Positions 26,817-35,006 are shown, counted from the first letter of the stretch. The stretch: DNA of 35,888 bases from Candidatus Methanoperedens sp. BLZ2 (GCF_002487355.1 NZ_NTMG01000078.1:1-35888), one strand, 5' to 3'. Made by a program: numbers and translations. Notes: generated from the letters alone by a model not told the origin.

Positions 26817-28388
26817 TCAGGCCATTTCCAGTTTCGCCATGACATCTTTCGGATCGATATAGTATGCCTGGATGATATTTGCAAAACTCTTGTAGTCACG
26901 GATATTGTTTTTTACCATATATCGCAGTACAGCTTTTCTATTGTCGATCTCAGCAAGTAACTGGTCCATGCTCCACCCCTTCTCATGCATGATATTATTC
27001 ATTACATAAGATTCGCCACCCTTCTCAAAACAGTCATCCTGCGGATTCCATTTGAACATATCGTTGATCCTGATATTTCCGGTACGCGGATCAAGACCTG
27101 TGATCTCTACTAATTGCTGGCATCTCCTGCTCTTTTTCCCTTTTATTGTAATTTGTATCTGGACTGTAATTATATCAAGCGCCTTTAACATGGCGTGCGG
27201 CACGTTTATTGGTTCATTTTCCAGCCTGTTTATTACGTCCTGGATATCTCCTGCATGTATAGTGGAATATGTAGTGTGCCCCGTACTCATGGCCTGGAAC
27301 AGGGTTCGCGCTTCGCTGCCTCTCACTTCACCCACGATTATATATTCCGGTCTCTGGCGCAATGCCGATATTAGCAGGTCGAACATATTGATCTCACTCT
27401 CACCTTTTGCGAAAGGTTCTCTTGTGACTCCTGCTATCCAGTTATCATGGTATAAAGTGAGTTCCCGCGTGTCTTCTATAGTCACAACCTTGGATGCGGG
27501 TGGAATAAATAATGAGATGGAATTCAATGTCGATGTCTTGCCAGACGCTGTTCCGCCTGCTATCAGGAGGCTTTTATTGTTTTCAACAGCAAGCCACAGA
27601 TATGCCATCTGTTCTACAGATACAGTGTTAAAATTTATAAGATCAATAGGAGTGAGAGGAACTTCTTTGAACCTTCTTATGGTGAAAGAACTTCCACGTG
27701 TGGTTACATCATGTCCGAGCGTGGCCTGGATGCGCGATCCATCAGGTAGTGTAGCGTTTACAAGCGGTGAACCAAACGAGATATGTTTGCGTCCTTTCTG
27801 GCATAATTTAATAACAAACGAATTAAGATCAATTTCATCAAATTGAATATTCGTCTTAATGTTCCCGTATTTTCTATGATACAAAAAAATCGGTATATTA
27901 ACACCGTCACAGGATATATCCTCTATCATGGGGTCTTTCAATAAAGCATCTATCTTCTCGTACCCCAGGAAATTCCTGTTCAAATAATATAATATCTTAT
28001 ATACTGTTTGTTCTTCCAGCGAATTGGAATATTGGTACAGCAGCTCTATAGCATGTTCTTCTAATTTTTCTTTTTTTTGCCTGTCTTTATAAAGAGCTTC
28101 TTCTTCGGTCAGTATATCTTGCAGGTTAACATTTATTTTTTCAAGCAGCATTCTTTCAAAAGATGACAGCCCAGGCTCTCCGACATAATATAGTGTTTCT
28201 TTGGTCTGGATTTTAGTCAGGATGTATATATATACATACGGTTCATTTATCCAGTACTGTTCAACTTTACAGAAGCCCTCTGGAATTTCAAATAATACAA
28301 GATCGCCGTGTTTTGAATGAGAATATGGGTCTGTCTCCTGCCTGCTCTTCTTCTTAAAACATATAACGTTTCTTATATGATTCATCAT
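26817..28388 (-). CDS. Type II/IV secretion system ATPase (FlaI/GspE/VirB11 family)
   Basis: 523 residues. Walker A 'GGTASGKTSTLNS' (about 278-290), the Asp-box region 'VVTIEDTREL', Walker B 'RPEYIIVGEVRGSEA' and the His-box 'TGHTTYSTIHAGD' define the PilT/VirB11 superfamily. The N-terminal half carries the archaeal domain ending 'GSPLVNATLPDGSRIQATLG'. It powers assembly of the pilin-like protein through the FlaJ-like platform encoded next. It is the first gene of the minus-strand operon, with a short leader containing AGGGTAAC before the ATG. Confidence 0.92.
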   Translation of the reverse strand: MMNHIRNVICFKKKSRQETDPYSHSKHGDLVLFEIPEGFCKVEQYWINEPYVYIYILTKIQTKETLYYVGEPGLSSFERMLLEKINVNLQDILTEEEALYKDRQKKEKLEEHAIELLYQYSNSLEEQTVYKILYYLNRNFLGYEKIDALLKDPMIEDISCDGVNIPIFLYHRKYGNIKTNIQFDEIDLNSFVIKLCQKGRKHISFGSPLVNATLPDGSRIQATLGHDVTTRGSSFTIRRFKEVPLTPIDLINFNTVSVEQMAYLWLAVENNKSLLIAGGTASGKTSTLNSISLFIPPASKVVTIEDTRELTLYHDNWIAGVTREPFAKGESEINMFDLLISALRQRPEYIIVGEVRGSEARTLFQAMSTGHTTYSTIHAGDIQDVINRLENEPINVPHAMLKALDIITVQIQITIKGKKSRRCQQLVEITGLDPRTGNIRINDMFKWNPQDDCFEKGGESYVMNNIMHEKGWSMDQLLAEIDNRKAVLRYMVKNNIRDYKSFANIIQAYYIDPKDVMAKLEMA

Positions 28389-28436
28389 GTTACCCTAATC
28401 ATTTGTTATCATCATAATTACTATCATGTAAATATG

Positions 28437-28446
28437 TTTATATATG
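28437..28446. promoter_or_regulatory. Shared divergent TATA element
   Basis: TTTATATATG is nearly palindromic and lies between the ATPase operon (start 28388, minus) and the KaiC-like pair (start 28474, plus). On the plus strand it is about 30 bases before the chosen ATG; on the minus strand it gives a roughly 25-base leader. One box may serve both directions. Confidence 0.35.
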
Positions 28447-28473
28447 TTTAATTACTTATATCCTTTTTGGAAT

Positions 28474-29328
28474 ATGGAACAACACAGGATAGCTACTGGT
28501 ATCAGGTCTTTAGATCCCATCATTAAAGGAGGATTTCCCGCAGGTTCCTTCATAGTCCTGCTGGGTGAGATCGGAGCTGGCAACATTGAATTTGCCTACA
28601 GTTCCATGATCTTAAGCCAGTTAGAACAAAAAAAGAGCAAATCAGCGCCAACTACAGCAGAAGCCGGATTAAACTATAAATACTCAAAGAAGATATGTTA
28701 TGTTTCAATAACGAGATCAAAAGAAGATATCCTGAATGAAATAGCATTTGGATTCTCCAGGGAGTATAGTGCAGCCTTAAGAGATGTGATAAATTTCCAG
28801 GATTTTTCAAAGCAATTTTTTTTAAAATCCTCTGTTCCTTCCAGATGGATATCAGATAAAATATCGTTTGAGAAGCTCTGTGAACCTGTAGCAGACGCAA
28901 ATCTCCTGGTGGATCTTGTAGATTTCCTTGAGAAAAACGCATCGGATAGTCTGGTTATTCTCGATTCTTTGACGCAGCTTGCCCAGTATTGTGAAGAATA
29001 CATGAAATGGAATGAACTTTTATTTTTCCTGCGGGCGCTTCAAAAGGCCGCTAAACTATGGAATGGGGTTGTGTATGCAGTATTGAGCAAGAATGTTTTC
29101 CAGAGACGTAAAGAAGAATCAATCATAGATTGTGCCGACGGGGTACTGGTTTTTGACTGGGTGGAAACCGGGGTTGCACAGAGACAGCAGATCATGTATA
29201 TTAAAAAGTTCGGGGGACTTCTTCCAACCCTGGAGAAGGATAATATTGCGAATTTCGAGATAAAAATAATGCCAGCTACGGGTTTTCAGGTGACTAATGT
29301 CAAACAGATAGTATCTTTTGGCAGGTAA
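28474..29328 (+). CDS. RecA/KaiC-like ATPase with degenerate P-loop (FlaH-like)
   Basis: 284 residues from the ATG at 28474, chosen because TATA at 28437 and GGA before the ATG fit better than the upstream ATG at 28444, which overlaps the promoter. 'RIATGIRSLDPIIKGGFPAG' is the KaiC/RadA opening. The P-loop reads 'GEIGAGNIEF', so the Walker lysine is replaced by Asn, and ATP hydrolysis is doubtful. 'SLVILDSLTQLAQY' keeps the Walker B Asp. FlaH-type proteins bind ATP and regulate FlaI-type motors, and some work without hydrolysis (family knowledge). Divergent from the FlaI/FlaJ-like operon and followed by a second, intact paralogue. Confidence 0.75.
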   Translation: MEQHRIATGIRSLDPIIKGGFPAGSFIVLLGEIGAGNIEFAYSSMILSQLEQKKSKSAPTTAEAGLNYKYSKKICYVSITRSKEDILNEIAFGFSREYSAALRDVINFQDFSKQFFLKSSVPSRWISDKISFEKLCEPVADANLLVDLVDFLEKNASDSLVILDSLTQLAQYCEEYMKWNELLFFLRALQKAAKLWNGVVYAVLSKNVFQRRKEESIIDCADGVLVFDWVETGVAQRQQIMYIKKFGGLLPTLEKDNIANFEIKIMPATGFQVTNVKQIVSFGR

Positions 29329-29363
29329 ATTGAATAATATGGATCGTGAGGCGTCATTATAAT

Positions 29364-30068
29364 ATGGAACGAGTTAAAACCGGTATTGAAGATCTTGATG
29401 AAATGTTAAATGGAGGAATACCGCAGGGTTGCGTTACTACCATCATGGGGGGATACGGTACCGGAAAATCCACACTTGCCCTGAAATTCATTCATTCAGG
29501 CCTGGTTAAGGGTGAAAAATGTCTTTATATAAGCATCGACCAAAAAGAAGTCGAACTTATTAATAGTTCAGCTTTATTCGGATGGGATTTCAAACCGCAT
29601 ATAAAGAATGGAACCTTTAGAATCATACGATTGAGTCCGACTTTCCTGAAAACCACGATTGCAAAAATCGAAAGCGAATTGCCAGAACTCATAAAAACAT
29701 TTGCTCCGAAGAGGCTCGTTGTTGATCCTATCACGTTGTATGAAATGATTTTTGATAATGAAGGGGAAAGAAGAGAACAATTGTTCAAACTTATTGAGAT
29801 GATAAAAGACAGTGGAACTACATCTTTAATTGTATCCGAATCAAGCAAGGAGTCACCATACATGTCACGATTCGGGTTGATAGAGTATATAGCAGACGGG
29901 GTAATAACGCTCAGGAATATCCGGGGAACTGAGATGAAATCAGTTGCCCGGGTGATAGAAATATCAAAAATGCGGATGACTGAACATTCTGATGCCATCA
30001 AACCTTATGAGATCACAAAAGATGGAATTGTTGTTCATATCGGAGCAGAGATTTTCGGTGAATTCTAA
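29364..30068 (+). CDS. RecA/KaiC-like ATPase with intact P-loop (FlaH-like)
   Basis: 234 residues from the ATG at 29364; another ATG at 29346 is possible. 'KTGIEDLDEMLNGGIPQG' followed by 'GGYGTGKSTLALKF' is the KaiC-type Walker A, 'KRLVVDPITLYEM' the Walker B, and 'GTTSLIVSES' a sensor strand. It is a single-domain KaiC, the size of archaellum FlaH. Together with the neighbouring degenerate paralogue it may form a mixed ring that controls the FlaI-like ATPase encoded divergently (inference). A six-T run at 30096-30101 after the stop could end transcription. Confidence 0.8.
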   Translation: MERVKTGIEDLDEMLNGGIPQGCVTTIMGGYGTGKSTLALKFIHSGLVKGEKCLYISIDQKEVELINSSALFGWDFKPHIKNGTFRIIRLSPTFLKTTIAKIESELPELIKTFAPKRLVVDPITLYEMIFDNEGERREQLFKLIEMIKDSGTTSLIVSESSKESPYMSRFGLIEYIADGVITLRNIRGTEMKSVARVIEISKMRMTEHSDAIKPYEITKDGIVVHIGAEIFGEF

Positions 30069-30107
30069 TACAAAATACCCGGATAAATCCTAATATTTTT
30101 TCTATCG

Positions 30108-30575
30108 TTACTTTATATTGAACTTTACTCCGATCTTGAACAATCTCTTCGTAGGCAAATTCCTGAGCTCACATCCGGTCTTCTCTTTAAGTTCTTCAAG
30201 AATTTCATTTAACCTTTCTTCGCTTTCGGCTGAAACTGTGAACCAGACGTTAAAATTAGCAGGCCGCAGATAATTATGCGATACTTCTTCATATTCATTG
30301 ATAATAGCTGCAACTTCATCCACTCTCTCAGGCTGTACTTTCATTGCAACAAGCGTACCCATACCACCAGTTTTCTTTGTGCTTATTATGGGACCTATGC
30401 GCCTTATAGCGCCTTCTTTCTGGAGCCGCTGGATTCGTCTTATTACATCCTCCTCCTCCAGCCCCAGGTTTTTTCCCAACTCCTCGAAAGGTTTATTCAC
30501 AAGGGGAAAGTTTATCTGAATTGCATTCAATATCTTTTTATCAATATCATCCAGCGAAATTTTAGATAGAGCCAA
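30108..30575 (-). CDS. Siroheme decarboxylase subunit (AhbA/AhbB type, Lrp/AsnC-like)
   Basis: 155 residues from a TTG start at 30575, chosen because GAGGG lies 10-15 bases upstream and the product then begins 'ALSKISLDDIDKKILNAIQ', as in the family. Longer ATG starts (30599, 30686) overlap ahbD. The N-terminal winged helix ('LGLEEEDVIRRIQRLQKEGA', 'IRRIGPI') is followed by the AsnC-like ligand domain with 'HNYLRPANFNVWFTVSAESE' and 'LPTKRLFKIGVKF'. The H-N-Y-L-R and F-N-x-W-F-T words are diagnostic of AhbA/AhbB, which decarboxylate siroheme to 12,18-didecarboxysiroheme. The partner subunit and AhbC are not in this window. It cannot be decided here whether this is A or B. Confidence 0.85.
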   Translation of the reverse strand: MALSKISLDDIDKKILNAIQINFPLVNKPFEELGKNLGLEEEDVIRRIQRLQKEGAIRRIGPIISTKKTGGMGTLVAMKVQPERVDEVAAIINEYEEVSHNYLRPANFNVWFTVSAESEERLNEILEELKEKTGCELRNLPTKRLFKIGVKFNIK

Positions 30576-30579
30576 AAAA

Positions 30580-31644
30580 TCACTTCCCTCTTGATCCATA
30601 TACGCAATACGGCTCTTCTTCCAGGTAATCTCCCGTACCTGCATATGCCCTGGCGCGGCAGCCGCTGCATACATTCTTGTACTCACATATACCGCATTTG
30701 CCTTTCAGCAGTCCGGGGTCGCGAAGGTCGCAAAAAACCTTTGATTTCTCCCATATCATCTTAAAAGGTTTTTGCTTGATATTCCCGGCCAGGGCAGGGA
30801 GATATCCGCATGGATAAACATCGCCTTTACTGGAGACAAAACAGAAAGCTGAGCCTCCAAGGCATCCTTTGGTCATAGCTTCAAGACCGTGGGTTTCAGG
30901 TGTGATCCGTATCCCTTCTGCCTTTGCACGCTGCCGCATTATCCTGAAATAATGAGGTGCACATGTGGCTTTTAACTGCATTCTTTTGTCCTTGCTTTTG
31001 TCATAGAACCAGTTAAGCACCCGTTCATATTCCTCAGGCGGGATTTCTTCAGATTCTATTTCTTCGCCCCTTCCTGTCGGGACAAGAAGGAAAATATGAA
31101 GGGCTGATGCTTTGAGTTCAATAGCAAGATCATAGATTCGCGGGATTTCTTTAAGATTTCTCTGTGTGATCGTGGTATTTATCTGGAAACCCAGACCTTC
31201 TTTTTTCAGGATATCAATTGCACGAAGAGATGCTTCAAATGCACCTGGCTCTCCCCTGAAAACATCATGCATTTCCCCGGTTGCCCCGTCAATGCTAATG
31301 CTTACCCGCTGGATTCCCGCATCTTTTAATTTCCTGGCAATCTCAGGAGTAAGAAGCGTACCATTTGTCGCAAGCACCGCACGCATTCCTTTTCCTTTTA
31401 TGTATTGCGCTATCTCATATATATCAGCCCGAAGCAGTGGCTCTCCTCCGGTGAGGATTATTATCGGCTTGTACTCGACCAGTTCATCTACGAAATGCTT
31501 TGCCTCGGCTGTGGATAATTCTCCGGGCTGCGGCTCTTTAATTGCAGATGCCCTGCAGTGGATGCAGGCAAGGTTGCAGGCATTGGTCAGCTCCCATGCG
31601 ATGAGTCTTGGGGGTTTAACTTTTTGTTCTATCAATAAAATCAC
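30580..31644 (-). CDS. ahbD: AhbD heme synthase (radical SAM/SPASM)
   Basis: 354 residues with a GTG start. '[20 protein letters not shown]' contains the CX3CX2C cluster (Cys23, 27, 30), '[20 protein letters not shown]' binds SAM, and the C-terminal '[14 protein letters not shown]' plus late 'EEEPYCVYG' is the SPASM auxiliary cluster. '[20 protein letters not shown]' is typical of AhbD. It converts Fe-coproporphyrin III to heme b by decarboxylating two propionates, the last step of the siroheme-dependent pathway. The decarboxylase-subunit gene follows after four bases on the same strand. It is probably AhbD rather than AhbC because of the P-R-L-I-A-W-E-L-T opening. Confidence 0.85.
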   Translation of the reverse strand: MILLIEQKVKPPRLIAWELTNACNLACIHCRASAIKEPQPGELSTAEAKHFVDELVEYKPIIILTGGEPLLRADIYEIAQYIKGKGMRAVLATNGTLLTPEIARKLKDAGIQRVSISIDGATGEMHDVFRGEPGAFEASLRAIDILKKEGLGFQINTTITQRNLKEIPRIYDLAIELKASALHIFLLVPTGRGEEIESEEIPPEEYERVLNWFYDKSKDKRMQLKATCAPHYFRIMRQRAKAEGIRITPETHGLEAMTKGCLGGSAFCFVSSKGDVYPCGYLPALAGNIKQKPFKMIWEKSKVFCDLRDPGLLKGKCGICEYKNVCSGCRARAYAGTGDYLEEEPYCVYGSRGK

Positions 31645-31707
31645 GTATTATCGCATTATCGTTTGTTACCTTAATCTTTATGTAATAAGCGAAGAAATAT
31701 TACTGGT

Positions 31708-31836
31708 ATGGATTTGAGTTATTTAAATACAGCTTCTGGTATAGTGTGGATCGCGTTCATAGTTTATATTTTAAACCTGATCTGGCAGCGAAGGGCTCTT
31801 GTAAGCGAACTTAAAATGCTTGAAATTCTAAAATAA
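31708..31836 (+). CDS. CcmD-like small membrane protein (42 residues)
   Basis: ATG 31708 to TAA 31836. 'MDLSYLNTASGIVWIAFIVY' then 'ILNLIWQRRALVSELKMLEI' is one N-terminal transmembrane helix followed by a basic, helical cytoplasmic tail with L-x-x-L-x-x-L spacing. That is the pattern of CcmD-family peptides, which help release holo-CcmE in cytochrome c maturation. A TATA-like word (CTTTATGTAA, near 31676) is about 30 bases upstream. It is divergent from ahbD, so heme synthesis and a putative heme-handling peptide share a control region. The family call rests on a short pattern and is tentative. Confidence 0.5.
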   Translation: MDLSYLNTASGIVWIAFIVYILNLIWQRRALVSELKMLEILK

Positions 31837-31867
31837 TATAATAATATTATCTTAATAGTCTAATGAC

Positions 31868-32260
31868 ATGAGCATTGAAAGTATACTTAATTACAAAACC
31901 GTAGCAGTCGTGGGGATATCAGATGACCCGACGCGTCCGAGTAATTTTGTCGCGCGTTTTCTCAAGGAGCATGGTTACAAAATAATTCCGGTTAATCCAA
32001 AACTTAAGGAATGGGAAGGAGAAAAATGTTATCCTGACCTCGGATCTATACCTGAAAAAGTAGATATTGTTGATATTTTCAGGCGCTCTGAAGCTATTCC
32101 TCCGGTCGTTGATGAAGCAATTGTTATAAAAGCAAAAGTTGTCTGGATGCAGGAAGGTATCATTAACGAAGAGGCTGCTGAAAAAGCGCAAAAAGCGGGG
32201 ATTGAAGTTGTAATGGATAAGTGCATGAAAATTGAATGTGTGAAATTCAAAAGCAAGTGA
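31868..32260 (+). CDS. CoA-binding (COG1832-type) Rossmann protein
   Basis: 130 residues, full family length. 'KTVAVVGISDDPTRPSNFVA' is the dinucleotide/CoA-binding Rossmann loop, 'GYKIIPVNPKLKEWEGEKCY' and 'VDIVDIFRRSEAIPPVVDEA' are the conserved middle, and the C-terminal 'VVMDKCMKIE' holds the conserved Cys. The domain is like the CoA-binding part of succinyl-CoA synthetase, but stand-alone. Physiological role unknown. AT-rich TATA-like sequence (31831-31852) precedes it. Confidence 0.88.
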   Translation: MSIESILNYKTVAVVGISDDPTRPSNFVARFLKEHGYKIIPVNPKLKEWEGEKCYPDLGSIPEKVDIVDIFRRSEAIPPVVDEAIVIKAKVVWMQEGIINEEAAEKAQKAGIEVVMDKCMKIECVKFKSK

Positions 32261-32279
32261 AGCCTGCGCACTTCATAGC

Positions 32280-32287
32280 TTTTTTTT
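32280..32287 (+). terminator. Oligo-T terminator
   Basis: Eight consecutive T residues about 20 bases after the CoA-binding gene stop; oligo-T runs end archaeal transcripts. Confidence 0.45.
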
Positions 32288-32347
32288 AAGATGCAACAGT
32301 GATCCAGAGGCAAAATAAGTACCTGTAACCATTATTAATGTTTCGGG

Positions 32348-32398
32348 TAAATATATATAGAATTATGCGCTTATACTTTACAAGCGACAACAGGAGGG
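32348..32398 (+). promoter_or_regulatory. TATA box and strong ribosome-binding site
   Basis: TAAATATATATAG (32348-32360) is a strong TATA box, and AGGAGGG (32392-32398) is a near-perfect Shine-Dalgarno, 12 bases before the ATG at 32411. It is one of the strongest expression signals in the window, yet it serves an unknown small gene. Confidence 0.55.
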
Positions 32399-32410
32399 AA
32401 GATTAGCATC

Positions 32411-32695
32411 ATGGGGGATGACACTATTTCGGCAAAAGACCTGGCAAAACTTATAGAAACTCTGGCCGATATAATACAACAGATAGGGTCACTGGAAGAG
32501 CTTGAAGGTTGGTTAAGATCGCAACATTATATCAAGTCTATCAGAACGGCGGACTACCTTATCAAGACCAATCCACCACGCAAGGAATTATTGGTTACCT
32601 TCAAGATGGATAATGGCTCGACAGTCACAAAGGTCATCGATATAGTTCTTTACCCGAATAAGACATTTGGTCTGGCTGAAGTGCATGAACCATAG
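32411..32695 (+). CDS. Uncharacterised small soluble protein
   Basis: 94 residues, acidic, no membrane segment or signal peptide. Two halves are visible: an N-terminal helical part ('DLAKLIETLADIIQQIGSLE', 'ELEGWLRSQHYIKSIRTADY') and a C-terminal strand-rich part ('RKELLVTFKMDNGSTVTKVI', 'DIVLYPNKTFGLAEVHE'). No recognised family. The strong TATA and ribosome-binding site suggest an abundant product. Confidence 0.65.
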   Translation: MGDDTISAKDLAKLIETLADIIQQIGSLEELEGWLRSQHYIKSIRTADYLIKTNPPRKELLVTFKMDNGSTVTKVIDIVLYPNKTFGLAEVHEP

Positions 32696-32857
32696 TCCTG
32701 CAGCAAGACAATCTATGAGAAAGTCCAATTTGATTTTTGGCTTAAGAATCTAGTAATTCAATTCAATTATGTTGAAATTGTAAGCCCTGTATCAATTTCT
32801 TCGATTGATTAGTTAAGAACCCTTTATTCAACTAATAATTTGAGTTTGAGCGACATA

Positions 32858-32868
32858 TTTATATATTA
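32858..32868 (+). promoter_or_regulatory. TATA box of the protease gene
   Basis: TTTATATATTA lies about 75 bases before the ATG at 32942, so the transcript would have a leader of roughly 45-50 bases. GGTGG at 32931-32935 is the ribosome-binding site. The leader is much longer than that of neighbouring genes. Confidence 0.45.
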
Positions 32869-32941
32869 AAAAGAACACTTATTTTATAGGTGGGATTTAG
32901 AGCAGAATTTATTTCTCACTTAAATAAAAGTGGTGGTTTAA

Positions 32942-34228
32942 ATGTCTGATGGAAAAAATGATTTAATTAAAAAATTGAACAGCTTTGAAGCAGATCAACT
33001 ATTGGGGGAATTAAAGTCTCGTCCAAAGAAAGTAAGATCTAGCGGACCTTTTCAAGATGTTGATTCAGCTACGATTGCTAAAGTATTGAAAGATAAGCAA
33101 AAGGCAATATACGGTGTAGACGATAGAAAAGATTTATTCCTAGTTGACGATCAAGGAATTCTCAATGATGCCGATTGCGTGGTAAGTTTATTTCAGAATA
33201 GAGAGGTTGTGGACAATGGTGATGGTACATCTACACTTGCAGTAAAAAATTTTGGTACAGAATATAACTTATGCAATAATGAACGTTTTAGAGAGCAACC
33301 AACCGGAGCCTTTTGTTCTGGTTTTCTGGTAGCTCCAGACCTTGTAGCTACTGCAGGACATTGTGTCAATCCAAGCAACGTAACTAATATACTATTTGTC
33401 TTTGGGTTTAGAATGGTAGATGAAACAACACCACATACTAATATCGATAACAATGAAATCTATCGTGGTTTAAAAGTAATAGATCGAAAAGAAATATCCG
33501 ATGGTTCTGATTGGGCAGTTGTCAAATTGGAAAGAGCAGTCGCAAATCATAGGATTACTGATTTTAGAAGAACGGGGATAATACAGAATAATCAAGCTGT
33601 CCATGTAATCGGGCATCCATGTGGACTTCCTACTAAATTTGCAGGTGGAGCGAGAGTTCGCGATAACACATCCGGTGAATTTTTTGTTGCGAATTTAGAT
33701 ACTTATGGAGGCAATTCAGGTTCGCCAGTTTTCAATAGTGATACTCATCAGGTTGAAGGAATTTTAGTAAGAGGAGCAACAGATTTTGCTAGTTCTAACG
33801 GTTGCGACGTTTCTCTTGTATGTCCAAGTTCAGGCTGCAGGGGTGAGGACTGCACAAAAACTACCGAATTTTCATATCTATTTGGGCAAGAAAACGGGCC
33901 AGAAGTTATTTTGTTGGACACGACAATTTCATCCATGCTGCCTGATAAAGACAGCATTAAAGAATATGTTATTAAAGGAATTGAAAGTGGTAAAAAACTC
34001 ATTATAAATTTAGAGGGGCCAGAAGGGCAGGATTTTGACTTATATGTTAAATTTGGGTCACTGGCAAAAGTTGATGATTGGGATTCTCGCGGTTATACCT
34101 CTGACCCTAATGAAGAGGTAACAATTGACCCAACCGAACAGGGAGATTATTATATCACAGTGCACGCTTTTGCTGGTAAAGGTAATTTTAATCTTAAAGC
34201 CAATACTATGTCAAGCGAAAATGATTAA
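32942..34228 (+). CDS. Trypsin-fold (V8-like) serine protease with C-terminal PPC domain
   Basis: 428 residues. 'AIYGVDDRKDLFLVDDQGIL' is the usual pre-catalytic stretch of V8-like proteases. The triad is visible: His140 in 'VATAGHCV', Asp190 in 'GSDWAVVKL' and Ser259 in 'YGGNSGSPVF'. Several Cys ('CSGF', 'GHC', 'SGCRGEDC') could form disulfides. Residues about 335-420 ('FDLYVKFGSLAKVDDWDSRG', 'GDYYITVHAFAGKGNFNLKA') form a PPC (bacterial pre-peptidase C-terminal) domain. There is no signal peptide: the N-terminus is charged ('MSDGKNDLIKKLNSFEADQL'). Location is thus unclear: cytoplasmic, or exported by a non-Sec route. Closest relatives that I know are bacterial, and the gene is AT-rich, both of which fit lateral acquisition. 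Confidence 0.9.
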   Translation: MSDGKNDLIKKLNSFEADQLLGELKSRPKKVRSSGPFQDVDSATIAKVLKDKQKAIYGVDDRKDLFLVDDQGILNDADCVVSLFQNREVVDNGDGTSTLAVKNFGTEYNLCNNERFREQPTGAFCSGFLVAPDLVATAGHCVNPSNVTNILFVFGFRMVDETTPHTNIDNNEIYRGLKVIDRKEISDGSDWAVVKLERAVANHRITDFRRTGIIQNNQAVHVIGHPCGLPTKFAGGARVRDNTSGEFFVANLDTYGGNSGSPVFNSDTHQVEGILVRGATDFASSNGCDVSLVCPSSGCRGEDCTKTTEFSYLFGQENGPEVILLDTTISSMLPDKDSIKEYVIKGIESGKKLIINLEGPEGQDFDLYVKFGSLAKVDDWDSRGYTSDPNEEVTIDPTEQGDYYITVHAFAGKGNFNLKANTMSSEND

Positions 34229-34564
34229 ATGAGGCTCCCAACCCTGAAAAGGGTATCCGACAATTACTGTAAGTAATAAAAATTAACAAAAATTTTTCTC
34301 CTTTTTCGATTACTGAAATTGGCGTCTTAGGTCTTTCCAGGTTATTTCCTATTTTTGGTTCTTTTCCCGTTTCTCTATATTCCTCACAAACCTGATCTAC
34401 ACGTCTTTTTCAGGGCAAAAATTAGTGGGAAATTTTTCCGGGACTACACAAAAAAGTATTAAGATCGCAAATTTTATGACCTCCTATATGTATAAGTTAC
34501 TGAAATCGTGGTAATTTTGCTCTGAACATCCGGATAGATTTATTGGACATTACTAATCTAATTT
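34229..34564. other. Non-coding interval between protease and deaminase genes
   Basis: AT-rich with no supported gene. T-rich runs near 34290-34305 may end the protease transcript. AAAAATT/AATTTTT forms a small hairpin within about 34420-34440. A TATA-like word (CTATATGTATAAG, about 34486-34498) and ATAGATTTATT (34531-34541) are possible promoter elements of the deaminase gene. Confidence 0.4.
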
Positions 34565-34999
34565 ATGGACATATTTATGAAAGCTGCAATTGAAGAAGCA
34601 AAAATCGGGCTACTTGAAGGCGGTATTCCAATAGGTTCGGTTCTTGTGAAAAACGGTAAAATCGTGGGCAGAGGGCATAACAGGCGCGTCCAGGAAAATG
34701 ATCCTGTCATGCATGCGGAAATAGATTGCCTGCGAAAAGCCGGACGAATTGGAAATTACGACGGAACGATACTATATTCCACATTGATGCCATGTTATCT
34801 TTGCGCCGGTGCAATTGTCCAGTTCGAAATAAAGAAAGTATTCGCTGGTGAATCAAGAACATTTGAAGGCGCAATGGAATTTATGCAGTCGCATGGGGTT
34901 GAGGTAATAGATCTTGACCTTGAAGAATGTACGCAAATGATGACCGAATTCATTAAAAAGAATCCGCGTATATGGTCTGAGGATATTGGAAAACTTTGA
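34565..34999 (+). CDS. Cytosine deaminase, Fcy1-like
   Basis: 144 residues. The zinc-deaminase motifs are intact: 'MHAEIDCLRKAGRIG' (His50-Ala-Glu52) and 'LMPCYLCAGAIVQF' (Cys77, Cys80). The C-terminal 'CTQMMTEFIKKNPRIWSEDI' is the hallmark of yeast-type cytosine deaminase (Fcy1), which turns cytosine into uracil in pyrimidine salvage, rather than of guanine deaminase or TadA. The length also fits Fcy1. No ribosome-binding site is seen, so the transcript may be leaderless. Convergent with pth2, with seven bases between the stops. Confidence 0.85.
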   Translation: MDIFMKAAIEEAKIGLLEGGIPIGSVLVKNGKIVGRGHNRRVQENDPVMHAEIDCLRKAGRIGNYDGTILYSTLMPCYLCAGAIVQFEIKKVFAGESRTFEGAMEFMQSHGVEVIDLDLEECTQMMTEFIKKNPRIWSEDIGKL

Positions 35000-35006
35000 A
35001 ACTTTT

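Noticed and set aside
26797-26899. Longer start of the FlaJ-like gene
   Set aside because: The added residues are encoded within the ATPase gene in another frame and look random; ATG 26797 follows its stop closely.
27052-27846. Long plus-strand frame opposite the secretion ATPase
   Set aside because: It is antisense to a gene with unmistakable Walker motifs, the product shows no family motifs, and it has no promoter. A shadow frame.
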